A stretch of 64,000 bases of DNA from Candidatus Methanosuratincola subterraneus (GCA_004028775.1 RXGA01000002.1:307188-371187); one strand, 5' to 3'; numbered from the stretch's first letter, positions 1 through 9,424 are shown. Notes: generated by a model not told the origin, from the sequence alone. Translations and numbers: made by a program.

Positions 1-858
1 ATCAGGAACAATCTCCCCCACCTTGACGTTGACCACCATGTGATAATCGACCACAAGATAGGAAAGGGGTCGGCTGACCTGGTATGCAACTTCAACACGA
101 GGTATGGAAAGATATGCTCGAACGACACCTCCTTCGGCGTCGGTTACGCGCCCTTGGACACGCTCGAGAGGCTTGTATTCGACACTGAGAGGTACATCAA
201 CAGCCCGGAGACGAAAAAGAGGTTCCCCGAGGTTGGGGAGGACGTCAAGGTAATGGGGCTGAGGACCGGGAGAGAGATCAAGATAACCATAGCGGCAGCC
301 ACGATCTCGAAGAATGTGCCTGATCTATCCCACTACCTGTCTGTCAAGGAGGAGCTGAAGTCAGCGGTCGAGGACTTTATCGCCAGGAAATGCGACACGC
401 CTGTAGAGGTCTTCCTGAACAACGCTGATTTGCCTGAGAAGGGGATAGTCTACCTCACGGTGACAGGGACCAGCGCCGAGATGGGGGACGACGGCGAGAC
501 AGGGAGGGGGAACAGGGCCAACGGGCTTATCACGCCACAGAGGCCAATGTCGCTGGAGGCTGCAGCCGGCAAGAATCCGGTGAGCCACGTGGGTAAGATT
601 TACAACGTGCTGGCTGGGAGGATAGCCGAGAAGATAGCCGAGATAAAGGGGGTGGACGAGGCATACGTCAAGATAGTCAGCCAGATCGGCAGGGCAATAG
701 ACGACCCCCACATGGCCAATGTGCAGCTAGTTATGGAGAGGGGATCCCTAGTGACGAGCAACATACAGGGCGAGATCAGGGGGATCGTTGAGAACTCCCT
801 TGACTCGATAGCCGAGATCACAGAGGCAATTCTTGAGAAGAGAGTGACCCTCTTCTGA
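1..858 (+). CDS. mat: S-adenosylmethionine synthetase, archaeal type (5' truncated)
   Basis: The product makes S-adenosylmethionine from methionine and ATP in the cytoplasm. The frame is open from base 1, so the gene begins before the window; the GTG at 40 is internal. The 285 visible residues carry the archaeal AdoMet synthetase signature around [14 protein letters not shown] and a later Gly-rich stretch ([13 protein letters not shown]), and end normally at [13 protein letters not shown]. Archaeal members are about 400 residues, so roughly the last 70% is seen. The 3' end overlaps the tail of the converging DUF460 gene by 41 bp. Family assignment is confident; nothing can be said about its promoter. 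Confidence 0.93.
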   Translation: MRNNLPHLDVDHHVIIDHKIGKGSADLVCNFNTRYGKICSNDTSFGVGYAPLDTLERLVFDTERYINSPETKKRFPEVGEDVKVMGLRTGREIKITIAAATISKNVPDLSHYLSVKEELKSAVEDFIARKCDTPVEVFLNNADLPEKGIVYLTVTGTSAEMGDDGETGRGNRANGLITPQRPMSLEAAAGKNPVSHVGKIYNVLAGRIAEKIAEIKGVDEAYVKIVSQIGRAIDDPHMANVQLVMERGSLVTSNIQGEIRGIVENSLDSIAEITEAILEKRVTLF

Positions 859-2806
859 GGGTTTCCTTCATCCTTTCTTTCTTGTACTCCTCAAAGAGGG
901 CCCTGATCCTGTCCGGGCGCGACTTCATACCACCTTCCATGGCGGAGCACCCCTCGCGGATCATCTTCTCGAGGGACTCCCTTTCGATCACCAGCGTTTC
1001 GTCTACAACAAAGCCGTCATTCTTGCCCCTGACCGCAAAGGGCACCCCCAATTCCCAAAGCCTTGATTGCACGCCTGCGCTGGGCTGATCGTCGAGGATC
1101 AGGAACACGTTGCCGAAAGGCTTGAAAGCCGATTCGAGATCGCCTTCCGCCGGAGATATGGATTCAAGGTAGATCAAGGCTCGCCCGCCGACCTCTTCCG
1201 GCGGCGGCACCGCCTCGGCGATCCTCCTTGCCCGCCTTACGGGGATTGATCGCCCCTCGGCTATCGTGCAGATCGCAGACCTCAGCCGCTGCCGCTCGGA
1301 CTTGAGCGAGTCCACCTCTGCCCTGAGCCGGGTTGTCTCGTCTAGAAGTGACTTGATCCTCCTTTCGAGCTCGTAGCTCTCCAAAGCCCGGGGCTGCCTG
1401 TACTCGAGGCGCGTGAGCCGCATCTCATCCTCGAGCTCTTCTATCCTTGAGGACAGCTGCCGGATCTTTTCTATCAGCGCATCCCTCTCAGTGCGGAGAT
1501 CCTCGAACTTCGACTCGAGGATCCTTATCCTCTCGCGCTCCCCGCTCGCCCTCGCCTTCTTGGCGGCCGGCCGCACAGGATTGGGCGACCGGCTCCTGGA
1601 AATGGCGTCGCTTATGCTGATCCCCCTGATCACAAGCGCCTTCACCTCTTCAAGGTCCACCTGATCGCTGCTTGCGCGCGCATGCGAGGCGCACTGCTCA
1701 AGCTTGTTCCTGAATGAGGAGAATGCCTTGAAGGCCGCGGCGAGTGAGTCCCTCTGGTGCGCGTCCTCAACAACTATCCCCTGCTCGTCGGAGAGGATCC
1801 CAGCAATCTCGGACTTCTCAGAGGTCCGCATCGGGCGGTCGGGGGAGAAGACCATTGCGCTGTGCACCGCCGCGAGCTTCGTGACCATGTCAGGAGGCGG
1901 AGAGACGTCGCTTGCAAAGACTAGAGCCCTACCCAGCGAGGCAAGGCTCCTCGCTATCTGCCCCCTCGTCATTCCCCTCCCGCTCATGAGGCGGAGTACC
2001 CGACCGTTCAGATCCATCACGGCGACCCCAGTGACCATGCCAGGGTCGACGCCCACGATCAGGTATCTTTTGACTGCCTCTCTCCTGCTCTCCTCAAGCA
2101 AGGGCATATACTCAAATGACTTTGTGTAAAGCGGGGTTATTTTAACATTCACGCTCGAGGTCCTGATCTGGCGGACTATACCGAATAGCTGGTTCCTCGG
2201 GGAATACACCGTGAAGGAGGCGCCGACGACCCCGTGCGCCCCTTTTTTAATCGCGAGGTCGAACTCAATCCCCTTGGACTCAAGGGCAGACTTGACCCCT
2301 TCAACAAGGCTCTGGACGGCCCCCTCGACGCTCCGCCTGTACCGCTCTGAGCTCATGCCGCCTGGCCCGTACCGGCGCTTCCTCGATATGGTTATCCTCG
2401 TCTCCGGTCCATAAACCCTCACGGCGAAGCCGATCCCTGCGGCTGCCGCCCTGGCACATGCTTCTGCAGATTTGAGGGGGTTCAGCTTTTCCCCGTCCGA
2501 GAAGCCTATCCGCTTGCCTACTGCCGAGAGGGGTAGGAAACCCTCCTTCGGGGATCCGGTCACTTGGACGAGTTCGGCCTTCAGCAATTTACCGGCAAAG
2601 CGCCTGATCTCGCCCTCGTCGCCGATCTCGTAGATGTTGTCAACAGCCACAGCATCGACCTCAAAATCGAGGGCTGCCTTTGTCACCTCATCCGGACTCA
2701 TAAGCTCGCGCCTGAGCAGGACCTCGCCGCCGCGCATGATCACTGCGGAAAAGCCCTTCCCGGATGGGTGGCGGTCGATGCCAATGACTTTCGAGTACTT
2801 AATCAT
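818..2806 (-). CDS. DUF460 (COG2433) RNase H-like coiled-coil protein
   Basis: A 662-residue protein of the archaeal DUF460 family. Residues 1-110 start with a GID motif (D11), and a second RNase H/RuvC-like fold begins near residue 247 with VGVDPGMVTG (D254) and continues to EDAHQRDSLAAA (D353). Residues 423-520 are a charged coiled coil, followed by a C-terminal domain of about 130 residues. The family is predicted to contain RuvC/YqgF-type nuclease folds, but its biological role is not established. ATG 2806 is chosen because a TATA-like element lies 20-30 nt upstream, which gives a leaderless transcript. The gene is transcribed towards and overlaps the mat terminus. Confidence 0.85.
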   Translation of the reverse strand: MIKYSKVIGIDRHPSGKGFSAVIMRGGEVLLRRELMSPDEVTKAALDFEVDAVAVDNIYEIGDEGEIRRFAGKLLKAELVQVTGSPKEGFLPLSAVGKRIGFSDGEKLNPLKSAEACARAAAAGIGFAVRVYGPETRITISRKRRYGPGGMSSERYRRSVEGAVQSLVEGVKSALESKGIEFDLAIKKGAHGVVGASFTVYSPRNQLFGIVRQIRTSSVNVKITPLYTKSFEYMPLLEESRREAVKRYLIVGVDPGMVTGVAVMDLNGRVLRLMSGRGMTRGQIARSLASLGRALVFASDVSPPPDMVTKLAAVHSAMVFSPDRPMRTSEKSEIAGILSDEQGIVVEDAHQRDSLAAAFKAFSSFRNKLEQCASHARASSDQVDLEEVKALVIRGISISDAISRSRSPNPVRPAAKKARASGERERIRILESKFEDLRTERDALIEKIRQLSSRIEELEDEMRLTRLEYRQPRALESYELERRIKSLLDETTRLRAEVDSLKSERQRLRSAICTIAEGRSIPVRRARRIAEAVPPPEEVGGRALIYLESISPAEGDLESAFKPFGNVFLILDDQPSAGVQSRLWELGVPFAVRGKNDGFVVDETLVIERESLEKMIREGCSAMEGGMKSRPDRIRALFEEYKKERMKETLRRGSLSSQELPL

Positions 2807-2821
2807 AACGGATCAACTAAA

Positions 2822-2834
2822 AGCATATATATTA
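2822..2834 (-). promoter_or_regulatory. TATA element of the DUF460 gene
   Basis: On the minus strand this AT block reads aatatatatgc, about 20-28 nt before ATG 2806. That is the spacing expected for an archaeal TATA box driving a leaderless mRNA. Only position and sequence support it. Confidence 0.5.
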
Positions 2835-2923
2835 CAATGTAACCGAGTGTATACGAGAACCTGACGCTTATTAAAATTTGTCGTTGTAGTTTTTCATATT
2901 TTCTAATTGCCCCTAATCACTGT

Positions 2924-2940
2924 GACGAAACATTTAAAAG
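2924..2940 (+). promoter_or_regulatory. BRE/TATA element of the small HTH gene
   Basis: The sequence gacgaaa (BRE-like) is followed directly by catttaaaag (TATA box). Transcription would begin near 2961, and the next ATG with a Shine-Dalgarno sequence is at 2986. The low-GC intergenic region suits a divergent promoter pair with the DUF460 gene. Confidence 0.6.
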
Positions 2941-2985
2941 ATAGACTCTTTCGCATATTATTTGAGAATAAAAAAGGTGTTAAGT

Positions 2986-3291
2986 ATGAGCGGAGTAATT
3001 GAAAAAACAGAAAATGAAGGAAACATAATGACTGTGGAAGGGGAAAACATCGCCAAGGTTGCAATGGCTCTCTCATCCCCGACAAGGATACAGATACTCA
3101 ACTTCATAAAGTCCAGGGAGGTCGACATGCAAGAGATCGCAGAGCTGATAAAGCAGAGCAAGGCGAATGCCAGCGCACAGATGAGGATACTCGAGGAAGT
3201 GGGCCTTGTCAAGACCTCCTACAAGCCGGGGATAAGAGGAGTGAAGAAGGTCTGCAGCACTGACGTTAAGGAGATTAGGTTCAAGTTCTAA
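2986..3291 (+). CDS. Small winged-helix (ArsR-like) regulator
   Basis: A 101-residue protein consisting almost only of a winged helix-turn-helix. An N-terminal strand (MTVEGENIAKVAMAL) is followed by SSPTRIQILNFIKSREVDM, a recognition-helix region (IAELIKQSKANASAQMRILE) and a wing ending in VKEIRFKF. It resembles ArsR-type single-domain regulators but has no cysteine metal site; its one Cys lies in the wing. The ATG at 2986 is preferred over the TTG at 2962 because an aaggtg ribosome-binding site sits 7 nt before it. Its targets are unknown. It is divergent from DUF460 and convergent with pyrG. Confidence 0.8.
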   Translation: MSGVIEKTENEGNIMTVEGENIAKVAMALSSPTRIQILNFIKSREVDMQEIAELIKQSKANASAQMRILEEVGLVKTSYKPGIRGVKKVCSTDVKEIRFKF

Positions 3292-3400
3292 ACTTGGGTC
3301 TTATTTCCTTAATTCTTCAATCCCCTCACCTGCTTACTTAAATAGGCAGGAAAATTCCTAATACTTGTTTTATCACCGCTGATCCGTCAGCCAATGGAGA

Positions 3401-5017
3401 TCAGGCTGATAGACAGGCAGGCTTCCCTGCGGCAGCGCTTACGAACCCCAGATACGGCATGGATGGCCTGCCCGGCCTGGACCTGAACTCTGGGTGAGAC
3501 TGGGTGCCAAGGAAGAACGGGTGATCGGGCAGCTCTAGGAACTCCACCCTCCTCCTGTCCTCGGACCAGCCGCTGAAGACCATGCCGCTCTCGCTGAGAG
3601 GCCCCCAGTACTTCGGGTTGACCTCGTACCTGTGCCGGTGCCTCTCGACGACAACATCTGAGTTGTACAGGCGGTGGACCATTGTCCCGGGCTCCACGAG
3701 TATCCTGTAGGATCCCAGCCGCATCGTCCCCCCTAGCATTTGGAGCTGCTTCTGCTCAGGCAGGAGATCGATCACAGGGTGGGGGGTCTTCGGGTCAACC
3801 TCGGTGGTATTCGCGCCCTCGAGACCGAGAACATTCCTTGCATACTCGACAACTGCGAGCTGGAAGCCGTAGCAGATCCCGAGGAGCGGCTTCTTGTTCA
3901 CGCGGGCATAGTGCACGGCGCGTATCTTCCCCTCCGTCCCCCTCGACCCGAAGCCAGGGAGTATCATGATGCCATCGTATCCGCCGAGCTGCTCAACCTT
4001 CGAAGGATCCTTCTCAAACTGGGTCGTCTCGACCCAATCCGTAGATACACGGCAGCCGACTTTGGCTCCAGCGTGCTTCAGGGCCTCGGTTATGCTAACA
4101 TACGAGTCGGAAAGCTTCGTGTACTTCCCGCACATGGCAATCTTCAGTGGGGTCGAGGCCTTCATGAACTCGTCCACTATGGAGATCCACGGCGCCCAGT
4201 CAGGGGTCCTGCCGTTGAGCGCCAGTTTCTTTACGATGTACTCGCCCATGCCCTGCTCGTCGAGGTTCATCGGGATCTGGTAGAGGCATTCAGCATCATA
4301 GGATGTGAAGACGGCCTCGATGGGAACGCTGCCGAAGAGCGCTATCTTCCGCCTGACGTCATTGTCCAAGGGGACCCTGCACCTAGCCACAATGATGTCA
4401 GGCTGGATGCCTATCCGCCTCATCTCCTGGACGCTGTGCTGGCAGGGCTTGCTCTTCTGCTCGTTCGTTGAGTTGAGGATCGGCACGAGCGCGACATGGA
4501 CGAAGAGCGTGTCGCCTGGATCCTCCTCTAGCCGCATCTGCCTGACAGCCTCCAGGAACGGGAGCCCCTCGATGTCCCCTATGGTCCCGCCTATCTCGAC
4601 CAGGAAGACGTCTGCACCGGAGGATTTGGCGGCCGACCTGATGGCGCCCTTGATCTCGTCGGTCACGTGGGGGATTATCTGCACGCACTGACCGAGGTAC
4701 TCCCCCTTCCGCTCCTTCTCTATCACTGCAGCGTAGACTTTGCCTGTCGTGATGTTGCTAAGCTTAGAGAGGTTTATGTCAAGGAACCTCTCGTAGTGCC
4801 CGAGGTCGAGGTCGGTCTCCCCCCCATCCTCGGTCACGAATACCTCCCCGTGCATGAAAGGGTTCATTGTCCCAGCGTCTACGTTGACATATGGGTCGAT
4901 CTTCATTGCCGAGACCGAATACCCTCTCGCCTGCAGCATCTTTCCTATCGAGGAGGTCGTTATGCCCTTACCGACGCTGCTCAGGACGCCGCCGGTGATG
5001 AACACGAACTTTACCAT
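3401..5017 (-). CDS. pyrG: CTP synthase
   Basis: CTP synthase converts UTP to CTP using ATP and glutamine-derived ammonia. The 538 residues match the normal family length. The N-terminal synthetase domain starts with VFITGGVLSSVGKGI (P-loop-like) and DPYVNVDAGTMNP. The C-terminal class I glutamine amidotransferase domain carries nucleophile C382 (GICYGFQ) and the dyad H508/E510 (GTQSHPEF). The usual GICLG is GICYG here. It is a single gene with its own promoter region; Dph6 lies upstream on the same strand. Confidence 0.97.
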   Translation of the reverse strand: MVKFVFITGGVLSSVGKGITTSSIGKMLQARGYSVSAMKIDPYVNVDAGTMNPFMHGEVFVTEDGGETDLDLGHYERFLDINLSKLSNITTGKVYAAVIEKERKGEYLGQCVQIIPHVTDEIKGAIRSAAKSSGADVFLVEIGGTIGDIEGLPFLEAVRQMRLEEDPGDTLFVHVALVPILNSTNEQKSKPCQHSVQEMRRIGIQPDIIVARCRVPLDNDVRRKIALFGSVPIEAVFTSYDAECLYQIPMNLDEQGMGEYIVKKLALNGRTPDWAPWISIVDEFMKASTPLKIAMCGKYTKLSDSYVSITEALKHAGAKVGCRVSTDWVETTQFEKDPSKVEQLGGYDGIMILPGFGSRGTEGKIRAVHYARVNKKPLLGICYGFQLAVVEYARNVLGLEGANTTEVDPKTPHPVIDLLPEQKQLQMLGGTMRLGSYRILVEPGTMVHRLYNSDVVVERHRHRYEVNPKYWGPLSESGMVFSGWSEDRRRVEFLELPDHPFFLGTQSHPEFRSRPGRPSMPYLGFVSAAAGKPACLSA

Positions 5018-5083
5018 ATGGACGCCTCAACAAACACCAATTATCTCCACCCAGTCGGTTTAAAAAGGTATTTCTCGCCGATC

Positions 5084-5770
5084 CTAACGCTTTTTGACCA
5101 GCTCAATCCCCGTTATCTGGACATATCCGGAGGTCCTTTGCCAAGACTTGATCGCGGAGGTGATCCTTATCCTGCTTTTGAAAAGCGGCATGTCGCAGAC
5201 GAATGTCTCGTACTCCCCGCCCTCCCCCGATACATTGATCCCGTGCTTTGAATGCAAGCGGAGCAGGTCCTCGAGCGCATCATGATCCAAACGCCTCCCC
5301 AGCCACTCTGGGCCGAGGCCCTCTGCAGAGACAGAGGTGAAGTAGATCTCGAAGCCGAGCCCGATCATCTCCCTGATCAGGGCCTCCTCGTCCTGATCCC
5401 AAAGGGGATGGAGGTGAAGCAGCCCAGCCCGCTTGCATACCTCATCGACCCTCTCCTTCTGGTACCTGCTCGCTATCGCGCCAGTTACGATCGCGTCTAT
5501 CCGGTGAACCTCGGCTATCCCGGGGAGCGCCTCTGCAAGCTCCAAGACCTCCAGCTCCTTGATGCCCGAGACTTTGACTTCCACCCATGGCACTCCTATG
5601 CACTCTGCCTGGTGGCGCGCCAGAGCTACATTTGGGACGTGGAACATGTAAGAGTCCGCCCGGATCGGGGATGCAGTGATGAGGCAAGCCAGATCGTGCC
5701 CATCCGACTTTACCCTCAAGGCTGCAAGGTTGCTGTCCTTGCCGCCTGAGTATAGCGCTGCGACTCTCAT
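5084..5770 (-). CDS. dph6: Dph6-family ATP-binding protein (diphthine-ammonia ligase)
   Basis: This N-type ATP pyrophosphatase family protein is expected to perform the last step of diphthamide synthesis on elongation factor 2, amidating diphthine. Evidence is the PP-loop YSGGKDSNLAAL at residues 7-18, the family motif VTGAIASRYQKERV, and the C-terminal GEGGEYETFVCDMP that typifies the DUF71/Dph6 group. ATG 5770 is chosen over 5791 because a gaggt site lies about 7 nt before it; this also clears the upstream gene's stop at 5781. It gives 228 residues, normal for archaeal members. It lies 10 nt after the DUF1614 gene and is probably co-transcribed with it. Confidence 0.88.
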   Translation of the reverse strand: MRVAALYSGGKDSNLAALRVKSDGHDLACLITASPIRADSYMFHVPNVALARHQAECIGVPWVEVKVSGIKELEVLELAEALPGIAEVHRIDAIVTGAIASRYQKERVDEVCKRAGLLHLHPLWDQDEEALIREMIGLGFEIYFTSVSAEGLGPEWLGRRLDHDALEDLLRLHSKHGINVSGEGGEYETFVCDMPLFKSRIRITSAIKSWQRTSGYVQITGIELVKKR

Positions 5771-5780
5771 CTCGAAAACC

Positions 5781-6473
5781 TCAGAATGCAAGCATCACCG
5801 CGAGGAGCCCGGTGAGGAAGATCCCGTCGAAGGTGCCTGCGCCGCCTATGCTCATGTTCCCTGCCCCCATGGATCTTATGTCTTTCAGGTGGAGCAGGTC
5901 CGCACCAATCAGCGTCCCTATCGTGCCCCCAGCATACGCAACCACCACCGAATACTGCCCCCCGAATGCCAGGGCAGAGACCGCGGCGACCAGAGGGGGG
6001 ATGAACATCGGCGTGACTATCCCTACGCCGCTTACAGGCTTCGCAATGAAGTAGACCACCAAGGAAACGACAACGGTGGAGACGAGGGCTGGGGCGGCGG
6101 CCCCGGGGTTTGCCAAGAGGAGATAGGCGGAGAGGATGATCGGCATTATCGCCCCCCCAAGGTTTATCGAGAGGACGCTCTCGAGGACCCTCCTCTCGAC
6201 TGTGGGGACAGGGTAAGGTATCCCGAAGAAGTAGACGTACCTGACGGTGGGCGCGGCGGATGCGACCCTGCTCCGCCAGATGGGGATGTTTATCGAGCTG
6301 CCCGCGAGGCTGAGGAGGAGGAATGTAAGGAAAGAGCCCCACCCGAGTCCGTAATTCTTCAGCGCCTGCCCGACCAGCCCCAAGATCATCAAGGGCGCAA
6401 GGATTATTATCAGGAAGAAGAACGCTAAGAGTACGACCCCGATGGTGGGTAGAACGAAAGCCTGCCTGCTCAT
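5781..6473 (-). CDS. DUF1614-like integral membrane protein
   Basis: A 230-residue, very hydrophobic protein with about six transmembrane segments. The first is VLLAFFFLIIILAPLMILGL. Conserved features include IPYPVPTVERRVLE, a Gly-rich GGTIGTLIGADLLHL and the C-terminal GAGNMSIGGAGTFDGIFLTG, all characteristic of the archaeal DUF1614 group. No biochemical role is known. The frame stays open upstream to 6902, but ATG 6473 starts where homology-like sequence begins and leaves room for a shared divergent promoter. It precedes dph6 by 10 nt. Confidence 0.78.
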   Translation of the reverse strand: MSRQAFVLPTIGVVLLAFFFLIIILAPLMILGLVGQALKNYGLGWGSFLTFLLLSLAGSSINIPIWRSRVASAAPTVRYVYFFGIPYPVPTVERRVLESVLSINLGGAIMPIILSAYLLLANPGAAAPALVSTVVVSLVVYFIAKPVSGVGIVTPMFIPPLVAAVSALAFGGQYSVVVAYAGGTIGTLIGADLLHLKDIRSMGAGNMSIGGAGTFDGIFLTGLLAVMLAF

Positions 6474-6502
6474 CAACACTACCTTGTGCAAATACCGGGC
6501 AA

Positions 6503-6514
6503 AAACATATAACT
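6503..6514. promoter_or_regulatory. Shared TATA region between divergent genes
   Basis: The block aaacatataact is the only AT-rich element between the DUF1614 gene (minus) and the gene at 6532 (plus). It is about 22-28 nt before ATG 6532, which suggests a leaderless mRNA, and about 35 nt before ATG 6473 on the other strand. Confidence 0.5.
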
Positions 6515-6531
6515 TTTTGGATGGACTAGTC

Positions 6532-7356
6532 ATGATCATGGAAAGCCAAAGGATCCTCGTCACGCTCACCCCACCCGAGGCGAAGAGGCTAATAGGCAGG
6601 GGCGTCTCCTCGCTGCCCCAGGTGAGGCGTGCAATGGCCGATGGCACTGTCGTGATCGCCCCAGGAACAACCAATGCGTACGTGTATGAAGAGATCACCG
6701 GCGAGAGGATAGACAGGGGGCGGTTCGCCATCGGGATTGTGACGGGCCGCGGAACCTGCGTCTCGAAGGCATCAGCGCGGATGCCTGAGGTCGTCATCTC
6801 CAACGGCGTGGAGACGGGGCAGAGGATCAAGGATGTGCTCGATGATCTTGGCCCCCAAGATGTCTTCATCAAGGGGGCTAACGCGGTGGATCCTTGGGGC
6901 AACGCAGGAGTCTACCTCGGATCACCCACCGGCGGCACCATGGGCATGAGCATAGGGACGCTGCTTGCCAGGGGCGTCCAGGTTGTCGTGCCGGTTAGCC
7001 TCGAGAAGCTTGTCCCGTTACCGATTTCTGACATAATCCCGGAGATGGGGAACAGGAGGTTCGCAGCTGCGATGCGCATGCCCGTTGGGATGATGCAGAT
7101 CCCGGGCAGGGTGGTGACCGAGATGGAAGCCGTAAGGACCCTCTTCGGGTGCAGGTGCATACCGGTCGGTGGAGGGGGCGTAAACGGGGCCGAGGGGGGC
7201 AGGTGCTATGTGGTCGAGGGCGACGCCGTGTCGATCGAGGAGGCTTGGAAATCGCTCCTCTCGATAAAGGGCGAGCCAGCACTCCAGGTGGAGGAAGAGA
7301 GCTGCTACGAGTGCAGGATGAGCTGTTCCCATAAAATAACGCCGTTAAGTTATTAA
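6532..7356 (+). CDS. Conserved archaeal protein of unknown function
   Basis: I do not recognise a characterised family. The 274 residues look like a soluble Rossmann-like protein: an N-terminal LTPPEAKRLIGRGVSSLP, then GTVVIAPGTTNAYVYEEITG, GIVTGRGTC, IKGANAVDPWGNAGVYLGSP, Gly-rich TGGTMGMSIGTLLARGVQ, and EMEAVRTLFGCRCIPVGGGG. The C-terminus has a Cys cluster, CYECRMSC, that could bind metal. The frame opens earlier, but ATG 6532 follows a TATA box at leaderless distance; ATG 6538 is the alternative. It stands alone between the DUF1614 gene and sufC. A nucleotide- or substrate-binding role is only a guess from the Gly-rich motifs. Confidence 0.7.
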   Translation: MIMESQRILVTLTPPEAKRLIGRGVSSLPQVRRAMADGTVVIAPGTTNAYVYEEITGERIDRGRFAIGIVTGRGTCVSKASARMPEVVISNGVETGQRIKDVLDDLGPQDVFIKGANAVDPWGNAGVYLGSPTGGTMGMSIGTLLARGVQVVVPVSLEKLVPLPISDIIPEMGNRRFAAAMRMPVGMMQIPGRVVTEMEAVRTLFGCRCIPVGGGGVNGAEGGRCYVVEGDAVSIEEAWKSLLSIKGEPALQVEEESCYECRMSCSHKITPLSY

Positions 7357-7411
7357 GCGTTTGAGGAGAGCTACTATGAGTGCAAGTTCGATTGTTTTGG
7401 GGGCATGAAAA

Positions 7412-8164
7412 GTGCTGCTCAGTGTCCAAGATCTCCACGTGACCGTGGAAGGGAAGGAGCTTCTGAAAGGGATAGACCTGGAAATGGAGTACGGCGAGAT
7501 AGTGGCGATAATGGGGCACAATGCCTCAGGCAAGACGACACTCGCCCTCACTCTGGCCGGTTTCCCGCAGTACCAGGTGAGCAAGGGCAAGATACTCTTT
7601 GAGGGGGAAGACATCACCTCGAAGAGCATCGACGAGCGGGCAAGGATGGGGATGGCCCTTGCGTTCCAGTCCCCGCCGGCAATCAGGGGGATAAAGCTCG
7701 GGCACATGATCTCGCTGTCCGCAGGGATGAACCCCTGGCAGCCGAAGCCCGGGGACGACCCCGACCTCCCCAAGAAGATCCTGAGGAAGGTGAACCTGGA
7801 GCCGGAGAAGTACCTCGACAGGGAAGTGAACGTCGGCTTCTCAGGGGGGGAGAGGAAGAGGTCAGAGCTCGCGCAGATATTCGCAATGAAGCCCAAGCTG
7901 ATGATACTTGACGAGCCCGACAGCGGAGTGGACATCGACTCGCTGAAGGTGCTCGGGAACAGCCTGCAGGAGTACTTCAGGACGGAAAAGTGCAGCATGA
8001 TGATAATCACGCACCACCGGCACATCCTCCAGTATCTGAAGCCGAGCAGGATGCACATCCTCTCAGGCGGGAAGATCGCGCTAACAGGCAGCTACGAGGA
8101 GCTGATGCCAAAGATAGAGGAGCTGGGGTATGAGAGGCTGATAAAGGAGGCTTCGAACACATGA
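7412..8164 (+). CDS. sufC: Fe-S cluster assembly ATPase SufC
   Basis: ABC-type ATPase of the SUF iron-sulfur assembly scaffold, cytosolic and partner of SufB. It has 250 residues with a Walker A variant GHNASGKTT (35-43), the Q-loop in AFQSPP, the ABC signature FSGGERKR (143-150) and Walker B MILDEPDSG (164-172). The start is GTG 7412 after a ggggg stretch. It overlaps sufB by 4 bp (ATGA), so translation is coupled. There is no SufD, SufE or SufS nearby, so this is the two-gene SufBC form found in many archaea. Confidence 0.96.
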   Translation: MLLSVQDLHVTVEGKELLKGIDLEMEYGEIVAIMGHNASGKTTLALTLAGFPQYQVSKGKILFEGEDITSKSIDERARMGMALAFQSPPAIRGIKLGHMISLSAGMNPWQPKPGDDPDLPKKILRKVNLEPEKYLDREVNVGFSGGERKRSELAQIFAMKPKLMILDEPDSGVDIDSLKVLGNSLQEYFRTEKCSMMIITHHRHILQYLKPSRMHILSGGKIALTGSYEELMPKIEELGYERLIKEASNT

Positions 8165-9393
8165 GCGATGAATGGAGGAAGAAGTACAGGCTTGAGGCGC
8201 TCCAGGCGGTAACCAAGCGGGCGACCTTTGGGAACGACATTGACCTCAGCGACTTCGTCACAATCCCCAAGGGCGAGAGAGGTATCGACGAGGACGTGAA
8301 GAAGAAGGGACTCGAAGTGGGTGTCGACGTTGAGGGGAAGAAGGGAGGGACATACTTCCAGGTCGACCATTCCGTGCTGCTCAGCCAGATTGCATCGAGG
8401 ATCAAGGGCGTCGAGATGATGACCACAGACGAGGCCCTCAACAAGTACGACTGGCTGAAGGGCTACTACTGGAAGGCGCTCTCGGTCTCGCAGGACAAGT
8501 ACACGGCGATAGCGGAGCTCAGGCAGACCAAGGGGTACTTCATCAGGTCTGCCCCGAACGAGAAGGTCGAGCAGCCGATCCAGGCCTGCCTGTACATAGG
8601 CACGGAGGGCGTCCTCCAGGCGCCCCACAATATAATAATCGCCGAGGAGGGGTCCGAGCTCAACGTGATCACAGGTTGCACCGCAGACAGCAGGGTCAAG
8701 ACGGTCGCCCACGTCGGCGTGAGCGAGTTCTATGTTAAGAAGAACGCCACCCTCGTCTTCACGATGATACACAGCTGGTCCGACGAGGCGTACGTTAGAC
8801 CCAGGACGGGCGTTATAGTCGAGGAGGGCGGCACATTCATCTCCAATTACGTGATGATAAAGCCGGTGAGGGACATCCAGAGCTACCCGACAGCACACCT
8901 GGTAGGCAAGGACGCGAAGGCGAAGTTCAACTCGATAATCTACGCAAGCAAGGACTCGATAATCGACCTCGGGAACAGGATTTACCTGATGGCGGAAGGG
9001 ACATCCGGGGAGTCAATATTCAAGGTGGTCTCGACTGGGACATCGAAGGTCTACAACAGGGGGCAGATAATAGGTCAGAACAGGAACACCAAGGGGCACC
9101 TTGAGTGCAGGGGGATGATACTCTGCCCGACTTCCTCGATTACCGCTATACCCGAGCTCGTCGCCGAGCACTCGGACACTGAGCTCTCGCACGAGGCTGC
9201 GATCGGCAGGCTCCAGGAGGAGCAGCTCCACTACCTCATGGCCAGGGGCATCCAACCGGAGCAGGCGATTGGTGTGCTCGTCAAGGGCTTCCTCGATCCG
9301 GGCCTCCCGGGTCTCCCGGAGCGGCTGCAGGAGGAGATAAGGGCGAAGCTGGCGCTGCTGGAGAGGAAGAGCAGCCCCCAGGAGCCTTGCTGA
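8161..9393 (+). CDS. sufB: Fe-S cluster assembly scaffold SufB
   Basis: The 410-residue SufB/SufD-family scaffold forms a right-handed beta-helix on which Fe-S clusters are assembled with SufC. Family motifs are visible: PHNIIIAEEGSELNVITGC in the middle, GTSKVYNRGQIIGQNRNTKG, the conserved LECRGMILCPTS, and the C-terminal LSHEAAIGRLQEEQLHYLMA and RGIQPEQAIGVLVKGF that contact the ATPase. The ATG lies in the ATGA overlap with sufC. The C-terminal tail after residue 380 is Lys/Glu-rich. A T10 tract follows 31 nt downstream as a terminator. Confidence 0.95.
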   Translation: MSDEWRKKYRLEALQAVTKRATFGNDIDLSDFVTIPKGERGIDEDVKKKGLEVGVDVEGKKGGTYFQVDHSVLLSQIASRIKGVEMMTTDEALNKYDWLKGYYWKALSVSQDKYTAIAELRQTKGYFIRSAPNEKVEQPIQACLYIGTEGVLQAPHNIIIAEEGSELNVITGCTADSRVKTVAHVGVSEFYVKKNATLVFTMIHSWSDEAYVRPRTGVIVEEGGTFISNYVMIKPVRDIQSYPTAHLVGKDAKAKFNSIIYASKDSIIDLGNRIYLMAEGTSGESIFKVVSTGTSKVYNRGQIIGQNRNTKGHLECRGMILCPTSSITAIPELVAEHSDTELSHEAAIGRLQEEQLHYLMARGIQPEQAIGVLVKGFLDPGLPGLPERLQEEIRAKLALLERKSSPQEPC

Positions 9394-9424
9394 ACAGGCT
9401 CCGCACCTGCTTTTTTGTCACTGA

